From the NCBI GenBank assembly GCA_000708835.1, contig DF237380.1, positions 1 through 64,000 of the forward strand: a stretch of DNA of 64,000 bases. Reading direction: 5' to 3'. Under the pieces are notes generated by a model. That model was not told where the DNA came from and did not search any database. It saw only the letters and a program-made list of their open reading frames with translations. This document shows, piece by piece, positions 47,032 through 59,200 of this stretch (its first letter is position 1; every line of letters starts with the position of its first letter). A program made the position numbers and the translations under genes. This DNA is from Klebsormidium nitens (Eukaryota > Streptophyta > Klebsormidiophyceae > Klebsormidiales > Klebsormidiaceae).

Positions 47032-50000
47032 TCAGGAGCAGACCAACGACCCCTTCTCCTGGTTGCACCGCGGGCTGACCGTGACGTACTCGTCAACCCC
47101 CGCCGAAGTCAGGATCTTGCGCGAAACCCGGGCGCCGCCCTCGATGATGTTGACGTTGCGCACAGTGACGCCAGCGGCCAGGTTGAACTGGTTGAACGTG
47201 CTGTCAGCTGACGTCAGCGAGGAGACGCGGTAGTCGGAGGTGGCGCCCTCCACCAGGAACTCGTGGCCGGTCATGTCGGCAGTGACGGCGTTCCGGCGCT
47301 CGACGGCGTCCGGGCGGAACATCTGGCCCTGCAGCGTAACGAAGCGAGCAGGGGGGTCAGCGGATTCCTGAAGGACGATACGCGTCGCAGGCGCGCTGGT
47401 GACGTTCAGATTCAAGTTACAGAAAGATCGATCCGGGCCCCTGACGAGGACTTGGGGGAGTGCAAGAGTTGAGGCGTTCAACGGACAGGGGAAAAGCGAG
47501 ATCGAGTCCTGGACTGGTCACCAAAACCTTGATGCGAGTTGGAACTTAGAAACGAGTACATCGCGAGACAGCTAATGATTTGAAAAAACCACGCAGAACA
47601 TGGCGGTGACCAAAGCTTCCCTGAGTCTAGGAAGTGCCTACAGCAAATCTCGTTTGTGAAGATGCTTCACCATCTTTCCACATTCAGGTACCAACTTAAC
47701 GCTTTGACAGAGGATGTGCGGCTCGGTTGCCTGACCTGTCCTTAAGTAGATGCTCTTCTGAGACCGCCGAATCCATTGACGCCGAAAAGGGCGCACGAAG
47801 TCTTTCAAAGGCCTCCCTGGTTCGCCACATTGATACTCGCGTCATTTGGATTCAGGGCACGGAAAGCTGGCCACGTGGCTTACCAGGACGCCGTGAGCGT
47901 GGCGGGAGATGGTCAGGCTCTCCATGTCCATGTCGAGGTACTTGCCGAGGGGGTCCAACTAGAGAGAGCGAGAAACGAAGTAAGCGTCAGTACACGGAAG
48001 ATTAGGGCGGCGACTCAAAGGCTCTCAGCTTATGTGATTGCGCGAAGATCGTGCGCAGATCGTACGACAGACGGCCGGGTTGAGAAACAAACAAACGGAA
48101 GGCAGCTAGGGCCGACAGAAAGGTGGAAGCCTGCTTTGGCAGATCGAGGAACGAACTGCGCTGTCGAGTAAGACCTCGGAGTATCCAGGTTGCCTGCGAA
48201 AGGAATCATTGTGATGGGTCAATTCGCTGAGAAGGGAATTCGTGTGAAAGGGCTTGAACACAAGATTCACAGAACTAGGAACTAGGAAGGCGACAAGCGA
48301 TCCGTACTGTGAGCGGAGTCGTGGTTCCACGAAAACTTCCATGAAAACATTTTGCGAAATTTTGCAGATTGAGAAGGGCAGATCTAGAGGCGCACCTGGA
48401 TGCGGCTCTCGACGCGGGGGTTGAACGTGGCCTCGAAGTGGCCGTCGATCTTGATGCGGGCGTGCGCGCGCATGTGCGGCTCGCGCGTGATGGTCGCCCG
48501 GCCGTCGGGGGAGGTCCACGTGTACTCGGCGGTGCCCTGCACGGTTAAGGAGAGAGTTAACGAGCCGCTGACAAGGGTTACGGAACCTTGTACGATGTTT
48601 CTTATGGTGTGCTTAAAGCAGAAGTCTTCTCGCTGATTGCTTGAACTGGACGCGATCTCGACGGAAGATCCAACGATTGCTGGTTTACGAGGACCGACTC
48701 GACCTTTGCCGGGCATGCAGTTTATAGCGGGAGCGATGTTCAGCGAATTAACAAGCTGAACAAGTCTGTCAGAAGAAAGCGTTCGAGCTTTAGAAATGGG
48801 TGCCCGAATAATGAAGCAGAAAAGGAGAGCAGTCCAGGAGGAGCGATGGCGCGAGAGTCAGAATAAGGCGGCGGAGAAAAGTGTTCGAGGCGCTGCCACA
48901 ATAAACCGAAACTGGTTCCGATGAGACACTTTTATAAAACATCGTGGTGAAGGGATCTCGGAGCATGAGCTGGCAGAAATCTCTTCATTCATCAAAAGTC
49001 TGAGCTTCAAAGTCCACCAAGCTAGAGTGACTTGAGTATCACAAGAGGAGCAGACGAGCCAGTCTTCCCGGGTCGCAAAAGACTTCGCAAGCATCTCAGG
49101 AGTTGCTGGGGATACTCTACTTGCAGCGAAAGCAACGAAGGCAACGAAAGAAGAGACGAAGCTTACCGAGCCGATTGGGATGTCCTCTCCGTCGAAGGTG
49201 AAGAAGAAGACGTCGGCGGCCTCGAACTCCTTCTCCTGGTCGATGCCGATGCTCACAAAGTGGGTCGCGCCAGACTCGTCGTTATAACCCATGGCCATCT
49301 CCTGCAAAAATTGGGGGTTAAGAAGGGGTTTATCTGCTGGCACATCCATGGCCTGCGGATTCCTGGCATACTTTGAAACATATTGTTTGCAGGGTGCCGG
49401 CAATTTGAAAGGGATGTAATGCATCTCTGATCTAGATGTCGAGCAGAACTGGTTCAGGACAGAAGCTACTTGCCAGGGAACAGTCTATTACATACAAATT
49501 AAGATGCTCTTAAACTTGCTCTCAAAGTCGCAAGCGTGAGGGGCGGGCCAGCCAGACTTGCAGATCAAAGGCCTCGGAACAGGAGTACGTGAATTTACCT
49601 CGATCCAGGTGCCATGCTCAATGTCCTCCGTGTTGGTGCGCTCACCGACAAAGCGAGCATTCAGCTGCAGAATGATAAAGCCGTTAGTCCCCGTTTCGGA
49701 GCTGGACCATCTTCCCGATCGATCGGTGATCAGTCCTGCTGGGCAAGAGCCAGCTGTCAGCTTGTCCTGACCGTTTTATACTCAGACTTTTACGGAAGCT
49801 GGGGGCTGTCAAACTGCGGGGGATTTCCTCAAAGCTCTTCACAACCTGGATGGATCTTGCTAGGATTCAGCATTGAGTCCCCGTTCATTCGAATGCACTG
49901 AAAGCTCGGCCTTACATAGATGGCTGTTTTCTAATGAGGACTCCATTTCCGAAAGAAGCAGACGCAACAGATACAACACCTCACTGCCTATTGGGGCCTG

Positions 50001-51553
50001 AGAAAAAGCCAACCATGGAATAAAGTTCAACAGTGCATCCTTCTTAGCTGACACCATCCCTGCTGCCAAAGGTGTGCCTAGCCTCTCACCTGGAAGTCAG
50101 TGTCAGAGATGATGCTGAAGACCTCATTGCGCACGCCGTGCCAGTCGAAGTAAATGCCTCCCGGCGCCGAGAAATGGGGATCGCCGCAGACACCACCGGT
50201 GTTGTACGCGCCTGCGAAGGACAGGGAAACAGAACCGTTTGTGTCATTCCGACGAACCTCCGCCCTGCTCAGATATTTCTGCTACACGGAGCGGGTTAGA
50301 CTGATGTGGCTCCCCAAGAAGATCCTGGAACGGTTTTGAAACTGTGACTTAGGGCTCTAGACCAGTCTCGTAAAATGGCTCTCTCGAATGAGTCATTGCT
50401 TCGATAACACGTTTGTTTGTTTGAGTACATGGGATATGTTGCTTGCAGAAATGGAGCAAACCCTCAAGAAGTCCTCGAGAGAAGCTTACTGAAAGAGGAA
50501 CAGCTCATCACAGACCCGGCCAAGGCTATGTTCTTGGGCTGAAACCAAGAATGGTAGAGGCTTTTGAAAATGAAGAGGGGAGCGCAGGAAAAGATCCGGA
50601 GTGCAGGGGACAAGAGGAGAGTGAAGATTAACGATACTGCCAAACTCAACAAAGTGGAAGAGCGCGCAGGGGATGCATAACATTCTTAAGCAGGGAAGAC
50701 TAAACCAGCCATCAGGGATTCGATTAGTCAGTCAGTATTGACTGCATAGCGCAGCGGGGTCTCATCATCTTTCTCAGCGTAGGGTTAGAAGGATGACGAG
50801 ACGAAAAATCCTACGGGAGTAGCTGAGCATTTTTTATGGTAACCTCGGCTGCTAGAGTCGGATTAAAACCATTCCAGGGGCGTTTGCTTTTGCGGGCGCT
50901 CCGGATCCAGAAGCAGCTGAATGAAGTGATAGACTGAAAGGCTATTGTTGAGTTTTGGAGAAGCCGGACACTTGAATAGATGGTGTAGTTTTTCAAGGCT
51001 TCAGGTTTGTTTCTGCTGCTTCTGAAGCGACACGCCTGAGTTGCCGCCAAATGAACACTCACAAAACCTGGCAGATTGGAAGTTTAGAACTTGGGAGGCA
51101 AACAGAACCACTGTAAGAACAGAGCAGATGCAGACCGGGAAGAAAACTTTTGAAAACAGAGACCTGCCCAATCTTGTGCCTACTTGACAGCCACTAGGCG
51201 CAAAGCAAAAACCTGGAGCATAGCACACTGAAGAACTGGTGAAAGGAGTCAGGAAGCTCACGGGGATTGGTGCAAGAGCTCGACGACGCGACGCACTTGA
51301 GCGTGATGTAGTTGCCGTTATCGGTGCACGATGGGCACGAGTTGTCCCTGGACCCGCATCCGCTGTTATAGCAGCCCACCGTGACCTGGTTGCAGCTCGT
51401 TATGCTCGTCAGATTCAGTGCCCCAATGGCCGATGTGCACTTGTTTGAGTTGACGCCCGCGCATGGGGCGACGTAGCCGATGTAGGTGGCGCTCGCGACA
51501 TGAGCGGTGAGCGCGAGCACCAGAAGAAGGGCTGGCAGCTGGCGGTGCGCCAT
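47032..51553 (-). CDS. Secreted Root_cap-domain protein, tandem copy 2
   Basis: Seven exons: 51553-51262, 50211-50090, 49664-49599, 49301-49167, 48536-48396, 47958-47884, 47328-47032; 375 residues in consistent phase. Same architecture as copy 1: signal peptide (MAHRQLPALLLVLALTAHVA), Cys-rich module, then the Root_cap body ending in GQMFRPDAVERRNAV and YRVSSLTSADSTFNQF. Exons 3-7 are identical in length to copy 1 (66, 135, 141, 75, 297 bases); exon 1 is 27 bases shorter, from a smaller Cys-rich loop, and exon 2 is 3 bases longer. Proteins are very close in the middle exons (about 40 of 45 residues in exon 4), while introns are not alignable by eye, so the duplication is not recent and the protein is under constraint (inference). 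Confidence 0.85.
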
Positions 51554-53292
51554 GGGGACAGCTGGCAAGAGCAGATGACAGCTGTACTTGAGCTATCAAA
51601 AACCAAAGGGCGCGCGTCAGCTGGCGCAAAATACTGGTGCACTGGGAGCTGCAGAGAGAAACTGAGAAGAAGATTGAAGGAGGAGCTGACAATTGGTCTG
51701 TGAATGAAAGACCGGACCTAAGCTTCGCTTTTAAAGTTGCCTTCGCTCATTGCCTCTGTCCTGACGGTGCCAGTAGCTGGACAGCTGCGCCAGTGGAGTT
51801 GTTGGTGGAGCAACGTTTGCTCAATGATCACGCAAGCTCAAGCGAACTTTTCGCCTTTCCGGACCCCACGGCGCTGCATGCTCATCCAGAGCATACTTTT
51901 AACAGTGCTCAATGAGCTAGGAGGCCGAAGTCAGTACTGGCAGGCTGCATGAGCTACTGCCACTGGTTACCACCCCTGCATGAGCCGCCCTCTGCCATGT
52001 GGGCCTGATGATAGGTACCTAGTATACCATGGCTAGAACTAGAAGTAGGTAGGTACCAAGTGGCAAGGGGCCGGTGCAGTTCAAAGACCTCTAGAGTCTA
52101 GAAGCCCCGGGCACCTTGACCAAAAACTCTAACTGAAACAACGTGACGCGCCCCGGAGCCCCCACCCTACCCACCGTCCCTTAAACCACCATGTAGAATA
52201 AACAATACCCGTCCCCCGGGTGCTCCATCCTTCGCGGACAAAGTAAGTACCCGTACAGGTACCAGGGTACACCGTACGCATCATGCATGGCGTCATGCTG
52301 CACAATCATAGGTACCGTAGGTAGTTCCTGAGCCTTGTGCAGGAGCCGCGGGCGCGGCGGTAGTCGCGCACCCGGCTAAGAATATGGTGTACTATGTTTG
52401 TGTTTCGAAGTCGAAGTCCATTGGCGCCCTCTTTTGTCCAACTCCGCTCTGTTGGTTATCCGCCGGAGGCGATGGCTGGTCGCCACACGCACCCGTTACC
52501 GTCTGGATTCCGAAACGAAACACTGTCGCACCCCGATCCCGGGCTACGCGCTGGGCCCGCGCGGTGTACCCGATCACGGTTCACCTGACCCGAAATACTC
52601 GCGCGGCCTGACCCGGTTGCAACCTGGTAGCTGTATCTGTATTCCCGCTGCTACAGCGGGGCACGGCGGGACAGGTTTTTATCGACTGTATGTTGTCCCG
52701 CGCGCGATACCCGCAGGGTATCTCCTGAACCCCCCATAGACTGGGATATTCAGAAAAACGCCAAGTCCATATTATAGTATATATATATTATACGATCAAA
52801 TTTGACCGGCGAAGCAGCCCGGTGTAGTGACTAAGACCTTCGCCTATACAGTGAGGTGAGACGCTCGAATCCCTTCAGAAGCACCTTTTTTTTAACAACT
52901 TTTTCTTCAGTTAAGTTGGTAGCTCTTAAGAGTGTTTATAAAGGGTTCAAACAACAACGTAGCCCTTTTGAGTTAGACGTACATTATCTAAGCTCATTTT
53001 TAATAGACGTACATTAGCTAAGCTCATTTTTTATAGAAGGAAACCCTGTACATGATGTCTCGTTTGCTAGATATACATACCGTCATCACTCACATACATT
53101 CACTCGAATACAAAATGAACGGACATGATCATATTTCCAATACGTGCAATCAATTGACCATCATGGCATATGCACACGAGTGATTCTCTAATTGATTGCA
53201 TGTAATCCATTTAAATGACGTACAAAGCGAATTCGATATGCCCCGTATCTCAACGTCGTAGTATATGCAAGTTTGCTTTGCAGACTGTTTTA
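51554..53292. other. Intergenic between Root_cap copy 2 and the Ndc10-like gene
   Basis: Mixed-composition spacer. 52.0-52.3 kb is rich in GGTACC words, 52.4-52.7 kb is GC-rich, and 52.77-52.80 kb has a TATATATA run. At 52974-53034 a 30-base unit (TAGACGTACATTATCTAAGC...) is repeated twice. A tRNA-like stretch at about 52805-52885 ends in a T-run but does not fold as a tRNA. No gene is supported. Confidence 0.5.
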
Positions 53293-56200
53293 TTACTCCT
53301 GCATTGCGTCTGCTTCCAAAGGGTTACTACGCAACCATGTCTTGAAACCTTCGTGTCCTAATTCATCTCGCTTTCTAGAGTACTCTTTGATTAAATCCTC
53401 AAGCTTTACCTTCTTTTGCTTCTTAATCGAGTCCCCGCCTGCCTCCTCGTCGGCCACTTCACCCGCCTTTCGCTTCTTCATTGTCGGGCAAGCATCAATG
53501 AATGACCTCATTGCAGCATGCGGATCCCCTAACGTGTCCGTCTTGATCCGCTCCGTGTATATGATTGCCTCCTCTGCACTTAGCCCTAGAGTCTCCGCCG
53601 TGTTTTCGACAAACTTGACAAGTACCTGTAGCCCACTGATCAAGCGACCGACTTCCCTGTCCGCATATTTGAAGGTTCGATCCTCCAATGCTGCCGCTTT
53701 CAATGCATCGATGCTCTGTTTTCCATCCAAGCCGACCTTGAATAAGTAATAAGCTTGCGCCACCTGCGTTATCTTTCGGAGAAAATTTAAGGAATAAACA
53801 TTCTCAACGTCCTGTTGACGTGTCCTTCGAGGCCTCCGTGCCTGACCTTGTTGCGAATTCGTCCCAGCTGACGTACCCGCAGCGCCGGTCTCCTGATCGG
53901 CAGCATCACGTGCTGCAAAGTTTGCGCGACCACCCGTTGCAGCTGCGGAAGCAGCGGTGGCATGCTGTGATGTCATCCCTGAGCGGTCGAGGTCGTCATC
54001 GGGACCTCCAGCCGTTGCAGCCCCCTGATCTGCGGGTCCCCCAGTTGCTGCGATGAGTGAAATTTCCCCCAAGCAGCGCTGTAACCGCGTCACAGCTCCA
54101 CGCAAAAGCCCCACGTCCGTTGCGATGGTGTCCAGACCCGCCTTGATCTGCATTCAAATAAGACTTTCGCCATTCAAAAACTGCAAGCCGATTGCAGAAA
54201 AAGCCTGTAAAGCCTGTACAGCATGTAAATGCCTGTAAAGGCTTTACAGCCTGCAACATTAGCTGGAGTAACTTTGCATGAGTGAATCCGGGTTTGGCAA
54301 GCCAGAACCATCAAACCGTACACTAATTGAGTTGGAACCGCAGTCTGGTTACCTACGAATTCAGGGTCTGGTTGGGTGAGCAACCGGGACCTGGTTGAGG
54401 TTAACCAGACTGTGGTTCTGAGCCAGACTGTGGTTCTGAAGATGTGGTTAACCAGACTGTGGTTCTGCGGGTCAACCAGGCCTGGTTAGAGCCGCTAACC
54501 AGACCGGCCTGGTTGCGGTTTGATTAGCTCCTGGTTAGCGAGTCTGGTTAGCTGCGGAAATTTCCCTGTGAACGGAATAGCTAGCCTAGAAAAATCATCA
54601 TCAAAGGTTTGGACCAATCTAAGACTCATAAGTCAACGAAGCAGAAAGGTGAAACTCGACAAAATGTGACGCTCGGGCACCGACATCTGTTCTGACGACA
54701 GAGTCAATTCGGTTTCTCACCTCGGCCCCTGGGACCTCTGGCCGCTCAACCACGTCCGGAAGCTGGTCACGGCCTTCTTCCGCATCAACGACCTCCTTCA
54801 CGAACTGAAGCCAGAGTTCGGCGTGCTCCGCGTCAGGGTCCATCAGGACATGGTTACACAGAGGATGGTCTGGACACCGGTCGTAGACCAGAGCAAGATG
54901 CTGATAGACAATTTTCCGCAGCGGCCCTGTAAGCGCCCTGAGGAACTGCTCGGCCGACATGTCACGCTCCAATTTTTTTGGGGCCGCCTTCCGCTCGCCC
55001 TTGTACTTGCTGATGAGAGCGTGCCTCTGCACACAGAAGGGCCCATTCCGATGAGCTTTGCGTGCTAAGCAGGAGAAGGCAATTTCATATTAGGGTATCA
55101 GCTCTCTAGAAGAGCTTTTCTGAACCGATTTTCGAACACCATGCAGAGGTTGCGCGGCACAGTCTTTACTGCAGCACAATCTGACCTTCATGCAAAGACT
55201 AACTTCTGAGCCATTGCAAAGCACAGATCACAGCGGTCCGCTCCTACGAACCTTTGAGCACACCAAAGATGACCTTGTCGGCAACTTACCGCCACAACCT
55301 CTGCTAGCTGGCTGTCGGCCTTTGCGAACAGCATGGGGAGGCCGTCCGGAACATCCACATGGAACCGTGGTAGATGATATGCCTGCTTCAGTGGAGGGAA
55401 CCCGCTCATCACGAGAAGCGCCTCAGGGGGTATGTTGGTCAGGTAGCTTAGGAACATGTGGGCATATACCCAGTGCCCAAGCCGAGCAATATCTGACTCG
55501 GACAACCTGCAAGATGGACGATCGAACTCGATGAAAAGCTTATTTAAAAAGAAATGAAACGGCTCCTGACTCGAATTGGCACGCAACACCTTTCATTAGC
55601 CGAGCAGACAACAATTATACGTGGACGGTGACCGAGACAAGCAAGTGCGGGACTCCATATCTAACGGTAGTCAGACTAGGCTCCCGTCCTTTTGACGGCC
55701 TTCAAAGCAACCGTTCTTTGGCCAGCGGCCTTCAAAGCAGCTTTCAGGAACCAGCGTGCAAGGTACCTGTGGCATGAGAGTCTGGGATCTCACCCTCCGA
55801 GGTCAGCCTCCCGTGCACCGACACCCCGAAAGGAGTGTGTGACTTTCGAAGAGCTGATTCCAAGCGCCGCAAATATCCCGCACAAGTACTGGTAGTGTTG
55901 GTCGAACCGCAGTGGGACCAAAGGGGAGCGAGCATCGCCGGGAAACAACCAGTACAGGTACCCAGAAATCAGATTTAAGCATTTCGGGTTTTTCTCTGGC
56001 AAGTTCTAGATTGGCATAGTCGCGTGTCACACGGACCAAAGTTCCCGAGCAGGTGCTCAGGAAAAGAAAGCCGGTCTGCAAGTGCTTGCAGACAATGAAA
56101 GAATAAAAGGAAAGACAGAAACGATTGCTACACACACGATGGCCCTTGCTTACCAGGAGCTGGGAAATGGGCGCATCTCTTGCTCGCTTGCCGCTGTCTG

Positions 56201-59200
56201 GTTACCCGTTGGGCTACGGGCGGCAACAGGTGTCCGCTCAGAGCTCGAAGTAGTTGAAGCCCCGTCGGCCGCTGCTGAAGTGGCGGCAGCGGGTGACTGG
56301 GCGGCTCCGCCTGCAACAGGACTCAACAACGGGCTCCCGTCTGGCGTTAGCAGCTGTGGTCGCTCGCTGTCATCGGAACCACCGTCATCAAAGTCCTCGT
56401 CCTCCGCCTCCCTGTATCCGGGATCCTGCCGCAACTGCCGCTCGTACTCAGCTTCTGTGCCCTCAAAAGGGGCCCAGTCTGGGTAGACGTCTTTGGGAAG
56501 TCTCCACCGAGTGTCTGGGAATGGCTCATTCAACACCTCCCACCGGTAGTACAGAAGGAGGCCAAGAGCGCCGAACGCGCAGCGCCCCCACTTCTTGTGC
56601 TGAATGAGGCCAATCATCTGTTTCCGCCCCTCCTACAAGGACACGCAGAGAACCAATTACAATTCCGAAATTCTACAGGGTAACGCGTGCCAGGTACAAA
56701 TCAAGCCGAATACCCTTCAGGAAAGGAACGTTCAAACGCGTATAAGCCTAGATTGCCAAGGGGCCTCATACTTGTCAAGAACACTTTGTGAGCACCCCGT
56801 GAGAAGATCTATTCTTAAACTCAAAGCAAACATCACGGAGTCGATCGTGCAATGGACAAGACAAACAAACACCTGATATGATGGGCTGGGCGCTTACAGC
56901 AAAATCTCACACTTAATGCGTGCCAAGAGCTATGCGCGCCAGCCACTTACTTTGTTCTGCTTCCCTCGATCGGTAACCAGGCCCAGCATCCAACACTCGG
57001 TCGGGCCTATGGATTCCTGCTTGAGGGCGAAGAGGTCGCACAAATTGAAGCCACGTGTCGTGTCTCCTCTGCCCAAAGATGAGTGCTGTAGTGCCGACAT
57101 GGCTCTGCAAGAAAACAAGAATGTAAATCAAATCTGCAAAACGAAAGCGCAAGGTTCCCAACGCCAGCAAAGAAGACCAGCTAACGGTTACTGTCAAAGC
57201 GAGTTCGAACGGCCGAGCGGCTATGACGTTAGCAATCAGTCTGCTGACGTCACAGCAAGTTCAAACGCGCGGAACCAAGCGGCCAAGCCCCTCCGACGTA
57301 AGCAATCAGCCCGCTGACGTCACAGCAAGTTCAAACGCACGGAATCAAACGGCCAAGCCCCTCTGATGTCAGCAATCAGTACGCTTACGTTAGGGCAAGT
57401 TTGAAAGAGCGGATCGAACGGCCAAGCTCGGCGCGGACGTCAACAATCATTCCGCTGATATATTAGAACAGATTTAAAGGAGCTAACTTGAACGGCGGAG
57501 CGCCTCTGACATACCTCATTGAAAGCGCTTCGAATACTTTGTCGTAGTCTTCGTCCATGTTGTGGTGCCAAGCATCGTCCAACATCTTGTCCAACATGTC
57601 GGTGAGCTGATCGTCGGAGTAACCATCGGACACCGCCCCCTCTTGCCGGTCCAGAAACTCTCTGCAGCAGCATGACTCTCTTTGGCAACCGTGTACATAT
57701 AAAGTTTGAAGACATCTTGAAGACCACGACTTCCTTCACGACGGCTGAGACGAACGGGACGGACATTCTAGATAGAAAGTGCTTCAGAGAGCACCACTGC
57801 AAAGCACGTATGCACCAGCTTTTCTCACTTACTCGCGTGCCCGGGTGGCTGTTTGTCGTGCAGCGGCTCGCAGGCATGTCTTCACGGAGGGAGTCCGCAG
57901 GTCGTGTGTCACCCGCACCCCCCGCATGATGCACTGGATCTGGTGGGTGAAGACAAGAGCTTTGACGTGGTCCTCCACAACGCTGTAGCTCTGCAAAGGA
58001 ATATGGAGTGAATTGGTGCCACATGTATCTCAGATCGTGTGCTCGAACTCGCAAAGCTTGTTGCAAGTCACACTTGCTCCAACCATTAATCAAGCAGAAA
58101 AGTTTTGTGAGAAAGCTGATTGCACGTAAAAGCATAAACAGAGTCCAGTCTCAATTGATCGACCAGACTCTGGTCACCACCAACCAGGCCGCCATCGAGT
58201 CTGGTCAAGCTTTTGGAGTATGGTTCACGAGCTAATCACGCCTGGTTAAACCGCTAACCAGCCCGGTCTGTTTATGGTCTGGTTTTAGGGTCTGTTTAAA
58301 GAGTCGGGTTAGCAGCGAAATCTCCCTGTGTTAGTCCTCACCTTCCGCTTTTTCATCCCCCCTGGCCCAATGATGGGCTGGGTGAGGTTGGCAATGTATG
58401 ATTCAACCCTTTCGGGGGTGATCAATACCCCCTTCCACCACCACTCTCGTGGTTCCAATCCCACCCCCAAACCAGAGGGCTCGTTTCTGAACTCCCGCAT
58501 CTCGTCCCACCTCGCTTCGACGTCGGCCTCTCGAAACTTGTTGCGGAAGAACACCTGAAGTTGGACAAAAAACATTGAATGATTCACTTTATGGCCAAAC
58601 CAGTAGTTTCATTGCTCCCAATCTCTAGCCAGCTGATTGCTCCTCTAAATTGGGTCGATGAGCGGTCAACAAAAATCTAGACAAAAGCACAACCAGACAA
58701 CCAGTGCAATTTCCACCGCTCGCCGATTGCCAGGCAAACATGCTTGTGCTTGTAGCATTCCGCAATTCACGCGACTTCAGACCTGCAGCAAGCCGAGCAC
58801 AGTAAAGCCAAAGATGCAGAAACTTGAAAGCTAGCCTTCGCTTCTCCGCTGCACTGTGCACAAAGAACGATCATCAGTTGCATAGCTTGCAAACAGTTTT
58901 GTTGCCTACCTGAAACTCCCCGGTCCGCGAAAGGTACTTCCCTTGGCTCCGTGGAGCTAGCGTGGCGATGTACTGAAGAGCAACTTTCTTACGATCATCC
59001 AGACTCGGAGCCATAAGATCTTCTTGCAGCACAGTCTGGGCCGCAATAGATTCAGCCTTTGCTTCTTCAGGAGTGCTTGGAGGGTCACCATGGCTTGGCA
59101 ACCCATCATCGTCGTTCGCATCCGACTCCCCATCTGCATCCGATTCTGCAGCCTGAATTGCTGCACGCTGTTGTGCTCGCTGCATTCTGGCACTTATGCG

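Noticed and set aside
52805-52890. tRNA-like stretch with an A-box-like GGTGTAGTGACTAAG, a CTCGAATCCC box and a following T-run
   Set aside because: The arms do not pair into a cloverleaf, so it is at most an old tRNA-derived repeat.
56154-56205. Longer form of exon 7 of the Ndc10-like gene ending at a GTAAGC donor
   Set aside because: Joining from there to the HSFR exon gives a stop codon or wrong frame; the 56206 end fits. It could be an alternative isoform.
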